A stretch of DNA of 64,000 bases from Halomicrobium urmianum. GTDB taxonomy: Archaea; Halobacteriota; Halobacteria; Halobacteriales; Haloarculaceae. Below the pieces are notes generated by a model. It was not told the DNA's origin. It searched no databases and saw only the letters and a list, made by a program, of their open reading frames with translations. Below are positions 42,844 through 51,091 of the stretch, piece after piece. The translations under genes and the position numbers were made by a program. The stretch covers positions 1,302,001 through 1,366,000 of the forward strand of contig NZ_CP084090.1 of the NCBI RefSeq assembly GCF_020217425.1, read 5' to 3'. Positions within the stretch are counted from its first letter, which is position 1, and every line of letters starts with the position of its first letter.

Positions 42844-43525
42844 CGACCGCGCCGCCGGCGCCGTCGAGGACGCCGTCGCCGCGTTCGGCCGGGGGCGACC
42901 GGTGCTGGTCCACGACGCCGCCGACCGCGAGGGCGAGACGGACCTGATCTACCCCGCCGACGCCGTCGAACCGGCGGACGTCGCGCGCATGCGCAACGAC
43001 GCCGGCGGCCTGGTCTGCGTTGCACTCCCCGACGAGGTGGCCGCGACCTACGACCTCCCGTTCGTCCGCGGGGAACTCGACCACCCCGCCGCCGACGGGC
43101 ACGACGTCGACTACGACGAGCGCTCGTCCTTTTCGATCACGGTCAACCACCGCGACACCTTCACCGGCATCACCGACGAGGACCGCTCGCAGACCATCAC
43201 GGCGCTGGCGGACGCCGCCGCGGACGGCCGGGACGCCGCGGGCGACGAGGGGCCCGGCGCAGACGACTTCGCGGCGTCGTTCCGCTCGCCCGGCCACGTC
43301 CACCTCCTCCGGGCCGCGCCCGGCGGACTCGCCGACCGCCGCGGCCACACGGAGCTCGGTCTCGCCCTGGCGGACGCGGCGGACCGCCCGCCCGCGGTCG
43401 TCGTCTGCGAGATGCTCGACGACGAGTCCGGCGAGGCGCTCTCGCCCGGCGCTGCGAAGGCCTACGCCGACCGCGAGGGCCTGGCCTACGTCGAGGGCGC
43501 GGCGCTGGTCGAGCGGTTCGAGTAG
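42830..43525 (+). CDS. ribB: 3,4-dihydroxy-2-butanone 4-phosphate synthase
   Basis: 231-aa Mg2+ enzyme converting ribulose 5-phosphate to the four-carbon riboflavin precursor and formate. The substrate loop [20 protein letters not shown], the middle [20 protein letters not shown], the [20 protein letters not shown] block and [12 protein letters not shown] are present. It includes haloarchaeal acidic insertions ([16 protein letters not shown]). It overlaps ribK by 14 nt, so the two are surely co-transcribed. Confidence 0.95.
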   Translation: MSRSSDRAAGAVEDAVAAFGRGRPVLVHDAADREGETDLIYPADAVEPADVARMRNDAGGLVCVALPDEVAATYDLPFVRGELDHPAADGHDVDYDERSSFSITVNHRDTFTGITDEDRSQTITALADAAADGRDAAGDEGPGADDFAASFRSPGHVHLLRAAPGGLADRRGHTELGLALADAADRPPAVVVCEMLDDESGEALSPGAAKAYADREGLAYVEGAALVERFE

Positions 43526-43578
43526 CGGCCGGTCGCCTCCCCCGACGCCAGACGCCACTCGACCAGCCGCGACCACGT

Positions 43579-43596
43579 CGTAACGATAACGTTACG
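43579..43596. promoter_or_regulatory. Palindrome, candidate operator of gch3
   Basis: CGTAACG-ATAA-CGTTACG is a perfect inverted repeat of 7 bp with a 4-nt spacer, 214 nt upstream of the gch3 ATG and 53 nt after ribB. Placement in a riboflavin cluster next to an HTH-RibK protein makes it a possible RbkR site (inference). Confidence 0.4.
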
Positions 43597-43659
43597 CGTG
43601 ACGATTATGGAAACCGTTTTGTACGGCCTGTCCCTCCCTCCGATAGATGAACGCAGGCG

Positions 43660-43760
43660 CCAGCGAGACGGCTGCGAGGCCGAGCGAGGCGAGGCCTCGG
43701 GCAGGGCGAGCGGGAGCGACCTCGGAAACGCGAGCGGTGAAACCGCAAGCGGCGCGGCCC
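43660..43760. repeat. GAGCG-type mini-repeat region upstream of gch3
   Basis: GCGAGGCCGAGCGAGGCGAG and GGGCGAGCGGGAGCGACCTC continue as GAAACGCGAGCGGTGAAACC. The sequence class is the same as at 12649, 32499, 35687 and 47950. A 55-codon open frame (43647-43814) runs through it and abuts the gch3 start but is entirely repeat-derived. Confidence 0.5.
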
Positions 43761-43810
43761 GCGCGACGGTCGACGGCGGGCCCGCCCCGGACGGGAGGTG
43801 AGTCGTCCCG

Positions 43811-44578
43811 ATGATCCAGGCGACGCTGTTCCAGCTCGACAACTACGGTCCCTGGACGACGACGCCGGCCCCGCGGCGCGAGATGGACCTCCAGACGCTC
43901 CAGTCGCGCCTCTACGCCGACGTCGCGTCCGCCGTCGGCCGGCACGACGGCTACGCCTTCTACACGCGGGGCGACAACATCGTCGCCTTCACCGGCGGGA
44001 TGGACCGCGAGGACCACCGCGCCCTCCAGCGCACAGTTCGAAACCGCTATCCCGTCACGCTCAGCGCCGGTATCGGGGGCAGCGAGACACCCCAGGCGGC
44101 CGTCGCCGACGCGACCGAGCGCCTCCAGGCCGCCGGCAGCGCCCAGGACGCCGACCGGACCGAAGTGCTCCGCGGCGACCCGGTCGACGCCGGCGGCGAG
44201 TTCCACGTCGCCCACTACGACGTCGTCGACGCGACGGGCCGGTACACCGACAGCCGGGACGCTTTCGGCACCTACCTGACCGTCTCGCGGGTCTACGCCG
44301 CCGTCGCCGAGAAGCTCTACCGCGAGGACGACGCGCTGGCCTTCTTCGTCGGGGGCGACAACGTGATCGCCGTCTGCCCGGCGCTCTCGCGGTCGACCTA
44401 CCGGGACCACGTCGACGCCGTCGCGGAGGAGACGGGCGTCGAGCTACGCGTCGGCGTCGGCGCCGGCACCCGCGCCGTCGAGGCCGGATCGACCGCGAAG
44501 GAGGCGCTCGAACTGGCCCGCGAGGACGATGTGAGCGTCGTCTCTGGCACCGACGAGGCCGTCGAGGCGCGGACGTGA
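43811..44578 (+). CDS. gch3: GTP cyclohydrolase III
   Basis: 255 aa. Archaeal enzyme (GCH III, arfA) that hydrolyses GTP to the formylated pyrimidine that starts riboflavin and F420 synthesis. Two related halves carry FYTRGDNIVAFTGGM and FFVGGDNVIAVCP, the GGDN-type metal motifs of this family, preceded by MIQATLFQLDNYGPWTTTPA. Third gene of the riboflavin group; a 285-nt leader separates it from ribB. Confidence 0.95.
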   Translation: MIQATLFQLDNYGPWTTTPAPRREMDLQTLQSRLYADVASAVGRHDGYAFYTRGDNIVAFTGGMDREDHRALQRTVRNRYPVTLSAGIGGSETPQAAVADATERLQAAGSAQDADRTEVLRGDPVDAGGEFHVAHYDVVDATGRYTDSRDAFGTYLTVSRVYAAVAEKLYREDDALAFFVGGDNVIAVCPALSRSTYRDHVDAVAEETGVELRVGVGAGTRAVEAGSTAKEALELAREDDVSVVSGTDEAVEART

Positions 44579-44693
44579 ACCGGTAGAATCGAAACCGTGA
44601 GGTGGCCGCCGTCGATAGGGTCGGCGATGTGAGCCACGCGAGCGAGGCGTCGACGGCCGATCGCTCTCCCGCGCCGGCAGGGAGGGGACCGGC

Positions 44694-45965
44694 GTGGTAG
44701 CGGGACGGCTCGGTCGGCTGGCGCGGTTCGACGCGCTCGCCGCCGTCGCGGTGCTGTGGTTCCTCGGGAAGTTCGTCCGCTACGCCCTCCCGCCGCTGTT
44801 CGGCACCATCGGCGACACCTACGGCGTCTCGCGGGCGGCGCTGGGCGGCGTGTTCACCGCGTTCATGCTCGTCTACGCGCTCATGCAGTTCCCGTCCGGG
44901 CTGCTGGCCGACCGGTTCGGGTCGGTCCGCGTGCTCGCCGCCGGTGGAGTGGTAGCGGCCGCGGGCGCGCTGGTGCTCGTCGTCGACTCCCCCTTCCCTG
45001 TGCTCGTCGGTGCCGTCGCGCTCATGGGGCTGGGGACGGGCACGTACAAGACCGTCGCCGTCGAACTGCTCTCCCGCGCGTATCCGGCGCGCCGCGGGCG
45101 GACGCTGGGGATCTTCGACACCTTCGGTACCTTCGGCGGCGTCGCCGCGCCGGCCGCGGTGGTGGCCGTCACCGCGCTGCCGCCCGTCCTGGGAGCGCCC
45201 TGGCGGACGCTGTTCCTGCTGGCCGGCGTCGCGACGGTCGGACTGGCCGCGGCGGTCGTCGCGCGTGTACCACGGCGGCTGCCCGAACCGGACTCGGCGC
45301 CCGGGGCACCGGACCGCGACGGCGCTGACGCTCCGAACCCGGGTGCGGACGGCGACGCCGCCCCCGGCTCCGCGGGCGCTTCGCTTCGGACCTACCTCGA
45401 CCTCTTTCGCGACGTCCGCTTCTCGGCGTTCGTCGCCGTGACCGTCTGCTTCGGGTTCGCCTACAACGGCGCCGTCGCCTTCCTGCCGCTGTACCTCACC
45501 GGCGAGACGGCCGTCTCCGAGGCGACTGCGAACCTCCTCTTCTCCGTGCTCTTCCTCGTGACCTTCGTCCAGTTGGTGACCGGCGAGGCCAGCGACCGGG
45601 TCGGCCCGCTGCCGGTGCTGGCCGCCGCGCTCGCGCTCGCGACGGCCGGCCTCGTCGCGGTGCTGGCCCTCTCGTCGACGGGCGGGCCGCTCGCGCTGGG
45701 GGCCGCCGTCGTCGCGCTCGGCCTCGGCTCCCACGGGTTCCGCCCGGTCCGCGGCGCCTACCTGATGGCCGTCCTCCCCGACGACGTCGCCGGCGGCGGG
45801 CTGGGCGCGGTTCGGACGCTGCTGATGGGCGCCGGCGCCGTCGGGCCGAGCGTCGTCGGCTACGTCTCCGAGGCCGTCGGCTTCCGTGCCGCCTTCGGCC
45901 TGCTGGCCGCGGCGCTGGTCGCCGCGCTCGCGCTGACGGTGCTGCTGTGGGCGCTGGAGCGGTGA
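44694..45965 (+). CDS. MFS transporter
   Basis: 423 aa, 12 helices. The first A-motif is GLLADRFGSVRVLAAGG. A large acidic loop (about residues 195-225, Gly/Ala/Asp-rich) divides the halves. The GTG start is supported by GGAGGGGACC 5-14 nt upstream. It resembles sugar/nitrate-type MFS members; the substrate is unknown. Confidence 0.88.
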   Translation: MVAGRLGRLARFDALAAVAVLWFLGKFVRYALPPLFGTIGDTYGVSRAALGGVFTAFMLVYALMQFPSGLLADRFGSVRVLAAGGVVAAAGALVLVVDSPFPVLVGAVALMGLGTGTYKTVAVELLSRAYPARRGRTLGIFDTFGTFGGVAAPAAVVAVTALPPVLGAPWRTLFLLAGVATVGLAAAVVARVPRRLPEPDSAPGAPDRDGADAPNPGADGDAAPGSAGASLRTYLDLFRDVRFSAFVAVTVCFGFAYNGAVAFLPLYLTGETAVSEATANLLFSVLFLVTFVQLVTGEASDRVGPLPVLAAALALATAGLVAVLALSSTGGPLALGAAVVALGLGSHGFRPVRGAYLMAVLPDDVAGGGLGAVRTLLMGAGAVGPSVVGYVSEAVGFRAAFGLLAAALVAALALTVLLWALER

Positions 45966-46006
45966 CGCGGCGCGGGCGGTATCGCTGACGCCGCCGCGGA
46001 CGCGGC

Positions 46007-47329
46007 TCAGTGCAGGTACGGGTCGGCCGGCAGCACGCCGTCCTCGAAGGTCATCGGCCGCAGCTCCCCGACCGTGACGTCGTCCCGGTCGGCCAGTTCC
46101 CGCGCGACGGGCTCGGAGACGACCAGCTCCCCGGGCTCCATCGTGTTCGGGACGCGGGCGATCCGTAGCTCGCCGGGGTCGGGCGTCCCCGTCGTCGATG
46201 GCGCCAGCAGGACGGCCGTCTCGTCGTCCGGCGCGACGAGGGGGAGCTTCGCCCGCCGCAGTTCCCCGCTGGTGGCGATGTTGAGGTACGTGTCCGCCAG
46301 GTCGACCTCGGCAGCTAGGTCGCGGTGGACCATATCGGCCAGTCCCACCCCCAACGCGTTGCCGTGCGAGGGCGGCGTCAGCGAGCGCACGTAGATGCGC
46401 GTGTAGTCGGGTGACTCGGGCTCGTCCTCGCCGCGGAAGTACGTGCGCCCGATGACGTTGGTGTCGAGGCCGGTGCCGCTGACCTCCTTGCCCATCTCGT
46501 CGACGATCAGCAGGTCCAGGTCGTCGACGGGCAGCGTCGGCAGCTCCTCGTAGGCCCGGTCGCGCAGTTCGGGCTCGCGGTCGAGAATCGCCCCGGTCGG
46601 CACGCCCTCGACGTGGGTCGCCCGGTCCGCGGCGTTCTCGATCAGCGCGAGGCCGCCGAGAATCGGTAGCTCCTCGAAGAGGATCGCCGCCCGCTCGCGG
46701 ATCTCCTCGCCCATGTCCCCCGCCAGCGCCGCGTTGTGCATCGTCTCCGCCCCCTCCTGTTTCCCCATCCCGATCACGGCCATCTTGCAGAGGCCGGACT
46801 CCACCTCGTCGGAGAAGTCGGTGTGGGGCTTGACCCGGTTTGCCAGCAGTACGCCGTCGGCCTCGCTGGCGATCCGGTCGGCGTAGATCGGACGCCCCTC
46901 GCGCTCGCCCACTTCGACGACGTCCATGCTCGCCCGGATCGGACAGCCGATCGACGCCTCGGTGACCCCCAGGTCTGCCAGCACCTCGCGTTGGCCCTCG
47001 GCGGTCGCCCCGCCGTGGCTCCCCATCGACGGGAAGACGAACGGCTCGTACCCCCGCTCCTGCAGTTCGGCGACGGCGCCCGCGAGCATCTCGGGGACGT
47101 CGCGGATGCCTCGGCTCCCGGCCGTGACGGCGACGCTGGCTCCCACCGGGAGCGACTCCAGCGCCGGCAGGCCGGCCACCGCCTCGCGGCCCGCGGCACG
47201 GACGTCCGCGATGGAATCTGCGTCCCACTCGACCCTGGCCGGAGCTACCCGCGGGAGGTCCGCCGCCGTGGCGTCGTTGGCCTGCGCCAGGTGCTCCGGG
47301 TCGGGCACGTCGAGCGAAATCTCGGTCAT
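46007..47329 (-). CDS. LarA-like (DUF2088) racemase/epimerase family protein
   Basis: 440 aa, related to the nickel-pincer lactate racemase LarA. Recognisable: SVAVTAGSRGIRDVPEMLAG, VFPSMGSHGGATAEGQREVL, ANRVKPHTDFSDEVESGLCK and MAVIGMGKQEGAETMHNAAL. The LarB/C/E cofactor genes are not in the window. LarA homologues isomerise various 2-hydroxy acids; together with the acid-sugar kinase 71 nt upstream this suggests catabolism of a sugar acid. That is an inference from context. The ATG at 47329 precedes a TATA-like stretch; the longer frame is unsupported. Confidence 0.85.
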   Translation of the reverse strand: MTEISLDVPDPEHLAQANDATAADLPRVAPARVEWDADSIADVRAAGREAVAGLPALESLPVGASVAVTAGSRGIRDVPEMLAGAVAELQERGYEPFVFPSMGSHGGATAEGQREVLADLGVTEASIGCPIRASMDVVEVGEREGRPIYADRIASEADGVLLANRVKPHTDFSDEVESGLCKMAVIGMGKQEGAETMHNAALAGDMGEEIRERAAILFEELPILGGLALIENAADRATHVEGVPTGAILDREPELRDRAYEELPTLPVDDLDLLIVDEMGKEVSGTGLDTNVIGRTYFRGEDEPESPDYTRIYVRSLTPPSHGNALGVGLADMVHRDLAAEVDLADTYLNIATSGELRRAKLPLVAPDDETAVLLAPSTTGTPDPGELRIARVPNTMEPGELVVSEPVARELADRDDVTVGELRPMTFEDGVLPADPYLH

Positions 47330-47400
47330 AGCCGGTCTAGCGCGCGATAGAATATGAAGGTCCGCGTCGGCCCCGGGGCTCCGCCGCGGCCGCGATCGGG

Positions 47401-48753
47401 TCACCCGCCATCGAGCAGGTCCAGCGCGTCGACGAGCGTCGATTCGCTCCCGAACCCGCCGGCCTTGGTGACCAGCGGCGTCCCGGCGGCGGGGCCGTCG
47501 AGCAGGCGGCCGACGGGGACGCCGTCCTCGACGGCCCGGCCGGTCAGTCGGACGCCGGTCGCGCCGAGTTCCCGGAGGACGTCGACGGCCACGTCGCCGC
47601 CCGTCGCCAGGAGCCCCGAAGGCGATCCCTCGTCGACGGCGACGCCAGCCGCCGCCGCGAGCGTGCCTGCGATCCGTTCGCGGACGGCGTCGTCTCCCAG
47701 TCCGCGCTCGGCGCCGGCCGAGAGGGCGCGCTCGACGGCGTCGCGGTCGGTCGCCGCCGTCAGAACGGCCGCCTCGCCGCGGCGGAGGCGGTCGGCGGCC
47801 GCGCTCCCGGCGCGAGTCGCCTCGTCCCCGCCCGCGAGGGCGGCGGCCCCGTCGAGTTCGATCACGGTGTCGCCGGGGACCCGCGCCAGCTGGGCCAGCG
47901 TCGTCTCGTTGACGCTGCCGACGACGCCCAGCGGCGCGCCCGGACCGATGGATCGCTCGTCGCGGTCGTCCGCGCTGCTCGCGTGTCGGTCACTTCGCTC
48001 ACTCCCGCTCGCCCTGTTCGCGGACTCCCTGCGGTCGTCCGCGCTGCTCGCGACCTCGCTGCTCGCACCCGGGACGCGGACGCGCTCGGCGAGACCGCCG
48101 CTGCCGACGTACAGCGCGTCGAACTCGCTCCCGGCGGCCGCGATGGCTTCCAGGTGGTCCGCCGTCGTCGCGTCGCAGACCAGGATCGGCGGGCGGTCGG
48201 TCGCGGCGACGGCCTCGCCGACAACCGCGGCGACCCGGTCGCTGCCCGCCGCGACGGCGTCCAGCGGGACGGCCTCGACGGGGTGGGCGGCGTCGGCGAA
48301 CAGGTCGGCGAGCGACGAACTCGTCGGTCCCGTCGGGTCGTCGGCGTGCTCCGTCTCTGCGACGGGGGTCCCGCGGACGCGGTGGACGCCGCCCTCGGTC
48401 GTCCTACCGGTGGCGGGGAAGGCCGGGGCGACCAGGGCGACGGCGGCGCCGGAGGCGGACAGCGCCGCCTCGACTTCTGGGACGAGGTTGCCCCGGAGCG
48501 TCGAGTCGACCTTCTTGTAGACGACGCGCGCGGGCGCGGCCGTCACCGCGTTCGCGACGGCGTCGCGGGCCGCCGACGGGTCGGCGTACCGGCTGTCCGC
48601 GTTGATGGCGACGACGGGTTCGTCGAGGGCGCCGGCGCTCCCCGCGGCCGACGGGTCGACGACAACGGCCGTACCGTAGCCCCGGGCGGCGAAGCCCTGG
48701 GCCGTGTCCATCGCCCCCGTCAGGTCGTCGGCGACGACGGCCACCGAGTGCAT
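47401..48753 (-). CDS. Four-carbon acid sugar kinase family protein (OtnK/DUF1537)
   Basis: 450 aa. It begins AVVADDLTGAMDTAQGFAAR, followed by VVYKKVDSTLRGNLVPEVEA, ALVAPAFPATGRTTEGGVHR and a C-terminal GLLATGGDVAVDVLRELGAT plus LVTKAGGFGSESTLVDAL nucleotide-binding region. Members phosphorylate D-threonate, D-erythronate and similar acids. About 45 residues of low-complexity Ser/Arg/Asp sequence (nt about 47947-48075) are inserted before GAPLGVVGSVNETT, encoded by GAGCG-type repeats. It is probably the first gene of an operon with the LarA-like gene. Confidence 0.9.
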   Translation of the reverse strand: MHSVAVVADDLTGAMDTAQGFAARGYGTAVVVDPSAAGSAGALDEPVVAINADSRYADPSAARDAVANAVTAAPARVVYKKVDSTLRGNLVPEVEAALSASGAAVALVAPAFPATGRTTEGGVHRVRGTPVAETEHADDPTGPTSSSLADLFADAAHPVEAVPLDAVAAGSDRVAAVVGEAVAATDRPPILVCDATTADHLEAIAAAGSEFDALYVGSGGLAERVRVPGASSEVASSADDRRESANRASGSERSDRHASSADDRDERSIGPGAPLGVVGSVNETTLAQLARVPGDTVIELDGAAALAGGDEATRAGSAAADRLRRGEAAVLTAATDRDAVERALSAGAERGLGDDAVRERIAGTLAAAAGVAVDEGSPSGLLATGGDVAVDVLRELGATGVRLTGRAVEDGVPVGRLLDGPAAGTPLVTKAGGFGSESTLVDALDLLDGG

Positions 48754-48831
48754 ACACGCTCATCAGCGGCCGGGGACAAAACTGCGGCGGCGACCGGGGA
48801 CTACAAGGCACCGACGGGCCAAGCGGGGTCC

Positions 48832-49089
48832 ATGAGCGAGACCCGGTGCTGGCTCGTCGAGCGCGACTACTGGGACAAGAACCTCGTGACGCTCGTGTAC
48901 GCGACCCCGGACGGGGAGTACCAGCACACCCAGCAGCGGTCGACCCAGATGCTGCGCCAGAAGCCGACGACCGCCGCCGTCGACGTGGCCGAGGACGACC
49001 TCGAACCCGTCCCCGAGGAGGATCGGGAGCGCTACGCCGCGGAGGCCGCGCGCATCGCCGAGCGGCACGACCCCGACGAGGAGGTGTAA
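48832..49089 (+). CDS. Conserved haloarchaeal small protein
   Basis: 85 aa: MSETRCWLVERDYWDKNLVT, LVYATPDGEYQHTQQRSTQM, then an acidic tail. I do not recognise a named domain, but the sequence looks constrained rather than low-complexity, and the codon usage is normal. It has divergent promoters with the acid-sugar kinase (78-nt gap). Confidence 0.7.
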   Translation: MSETRCWLVERDYWDKNLVTLVYATPDGEYQHTQQRSTQMLRQKPTTAAVDVAEDDLEPVPEEDRERYAAEAARIAERHDPDEEV

Positions 49090-49181
49090 GCGACTGCCGC
49101 GACGAGGGGGGCGACGGTGGCGAGAGCCGCCAGAGAGTCCGAGCAGCGGGCGTCTCGGCCCGGTTCGTTCCAGTCCAAGAA

Positions 49182-49191
49182 GGATTATACG
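49182..49191 (+). promoter_or_regulatory. TATA box of the ABC exporter operon
   Basis: GGATTATACG is centred about 28 nt before the ATG at 49215, consistent with a leaderless transcript. Confidence 0.55.
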
Positions 49192-49214
49192 TCGGGACGG
49201 TAAAGACCTCGCCA

Positions 49215-50138
49215 ATGAGTGCAATCGAACTCGACGGGGTGACGAAGCGGTACGGGGACGTCACCGCCCTCGAGGACGTCGACCTCACGGTCGAAGACGG
49301 CGAGATCTTCGGCTTCCTGGGTCCCAATGGGGCGGGCAAGTCGACGACGATCAACGTGCTGCTCGACTTCGTGCGCCCGACTTCGGGGACCGCTCGGGTG
49401 CTGGGATACGACGTCCGCGAGGGGTCCCAGCGGATCCGCGACCGGACGGGCTTCCTCCCCGAGGGGTACGACGTCTACGATCGGCTGAGCGGCCGCAAGC
49501 ACGTCGAGTTCGTGATCGACTCCAAGGACGCCGACGACGACCCGATGGTCCTGCTGGACCGGGTCGGACTGGACGCCGAGGACGCCCGCCGGAAGGCCGG
49601 CGACTACTCGAAGGGGATGGCCCAGCGCCTCGTGCTCGCGATGGCGCTGGTCGACCAGCCGGACCTGCTGATCCTCGACGAGCCCTCCACCGGACTGGAC
49701 CCCAACGGGGCCCGCCGGATGCGCGAGATCATCCGCGAGGAGGCCGAGCGCGGCGCGACGGTCTTCTTCTCCTCGCACATCCTCGGCCAGGTCGAGGCCG
49801 TCTGCGACACCGTGGGCATCCTCCAGGACGGGCAGGTCATCGCCAAGGACAGCGTCGAGGGACTGCGCGACGCCGCCGACACCGGCACGACGCTCGTCGT
49901 GACCGTCGCGGGGCCGCTCGACGCCGCCGTCGACGCGGTCGAACCCCTCGGACCGGTCTCGGCCGTGGCGACGGCGGGCGAGGACCGCCTCCGGGTCACC
50001 TGCGACGGCGACGCGAAGATGACCGTCCTGAGCGCCCTGGAAGAGGCCGGGGTCGAGGTGTCCGACTTCGAGACGGAGGAGGCCTCGCTGGACGACGTCT
50101 TCGCCGCCTACGTCGACCGCACTGAGGTGGAAGCATGA
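49215..50138 (+). CDS. ABC transporter ATP-binding protein
   Basis: 307 aa. Walker A GPNGAGKST, signature DYSKGMAQRLVLA (variant of LSGGQ), Walker B LLILDEPSTGLDP and the H-loop FSSHILGQ. The C-terminal 80 residues form the accessory domain of DRI/natA-like exporters. Coupled to the permease by an ATGA overlap. Likely an exporter for a hydrophobic or lipid-like substrate; the substrate is unknown. Confidence 0.94.
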   Translation: MSAIELDGVTKRYGDVTALEDVDLTVEDGEIFGFLGPNGAGKSTTINVLLDFVRPTSGTARVLGYDVREGSQRIRDRTGFLPEGYDVYDRLSGRKHVEFVIDSKDADDDPMVLLDRVGLDAEDARRKAGDYSKGMAQRLVLAMALVDQPDLLILDEPSTGLDPNGARRMREIIREEAERGATVFFSSHILGQVEAVCDTVGILQDGQVIAKDSVEGLRDAADTGTTLVVTVAGPLDAAVDAVEPLGPVSAVATAGEDRLRVTCDGDAKMTVLSALEEAGVEVSDFETEEASLDDVFAAYVDRTEVEA

Positions 50139-51091
50139 GCGCCGACGACGCGACTGCGAGCCTCCGCCAGGCAGTCGCGCCCATCGACGAGCGCCTCCAG
50201 GGGTTCGACTGGTACCCCATCGCGAAGAAGGAGTTCGCAGACACGATCCGCTCCCGGGCGCTGGTGATCCTGGCGGTCGTCTTCGCCGTCCTGTTCGTCG
50301 TCCCGCCGATCATCGCGCTGTACACCGACTTCGGGAGCGCACAGAGCATCTCCGCCGTGCTGATCGCCGGCCGCCTGCGCATCATGTCCGTCGTCGTCCC
50401 CATCGCCGCCATCGCGCTGGGGTACGCGGCCATCTCCGGTGAGCGGGAGTCGGGCTCGATGAAGCTACTGCTATCCCTGCCCTACGACCGGCTCGACGTC
50501 GTGATCGGGAAGTTCGTCGGCCGGTCGGCAGTGTTGCTCGTCCCCCTGCTCGGGGCGCTCGTCCTCCAGTACGCCGTCGTCATTCCGGAACTCGCCGGGG
50601 CCGATGCGAACGTCCAGGCGGAGTCGCTGCTGGCGTTCTTCGCGCTGACGATGCTGCTCGGCGTCGTCTTCGTCGGTGCCGCCGTCGGCATCTCCGCGGG
50701 CACCTCGACGACGCGGCGCTCGCTGGCCGTGGTCGGCGGGCTGTGGATCTACTTCTTCGCCCTCTGGAACAGCGCCGCCCGCGGGACGGGCTCGCTGCTC
50801 CGGGAGTACACCGACGTCGAGTCGCTGACGACGATCAAGGCCGAGCTGGCGGTGAAGCTGCTCAACCCCACGCAGGCCTACCAGACGCTGGTCCAGTCCC
50901 TGTCCGGGAACGCCGAGCACGCCGCGCGCGCGCAGATGTTCGGCGGACTGCGCAGCCAGGTCGTCGCCCAGGAGCTTCAGGGATCGGTCCCGTTCTACCT
51001 CTCCGACGGCGCGGCCGTCGCCGTGCTCCTGTTCTGGATGCTCGTGCCGCTGTACCTGGGATACCAGGTGTTCGAGCGGTCGGACATGTAG
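50135..51091 (+). CDS. ABC transporter permease (ABC-2 / NosY type)
   Basis: 318 aa with six hydrophobic helices and a charged N-terminus (DWYPIAKKEFADTIRSRALV). AISGERESGSMKLLLSLPYD is the conserved loop of this permease family. The protein pairs with the ATPase at 49215. The stop abuts the convergent galactonate dehydratase stop with no spacer. Confidence 0.92.
   Translation: MSADDATASLRQAVAPIDERLQGFDWYPIAKKEFADTIRSRALVILAVVFAVLFVVPPIIALYTDFGSAQSISAVLIAGRLRIMSVVVPIAAIALGYAAISGERESGSMKLLLSLPYDRLDVVIGKFVGRSAVLLVPLLGALVLQYAVVIPELAGADANVQAESLLAFFALTMLLGVVFVGAAVGISAGTSTTRRSLAVVGGLWIYFFALWNSAARGTGSLLREYTDVESLTTIKAELAVKLLNPTQAYQTLVQSLSGNAEHAARAQMFGGLRSQVVAQELQGSVPFYLSDGAAVAVLLFWMLVPLYLGYQVFERSDM

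Noticed and set aside
43647-43814. 55-codon frame abutting the gch3 start (ATGA)
   Set aside because: Although the overlap looks like coupling, the peptide is wholly encoded by GAGCG-type repeat DNA and has no independent support.
44061-47228. 1055-codon minus-strand frame crossing gch3, the MFS gene and part of the LarA-like gene
   Set aside because: It spans several real genes on both strands and is Arg/Gly/Pro-rich; an artefact of stop-poor GC-rich DNA.
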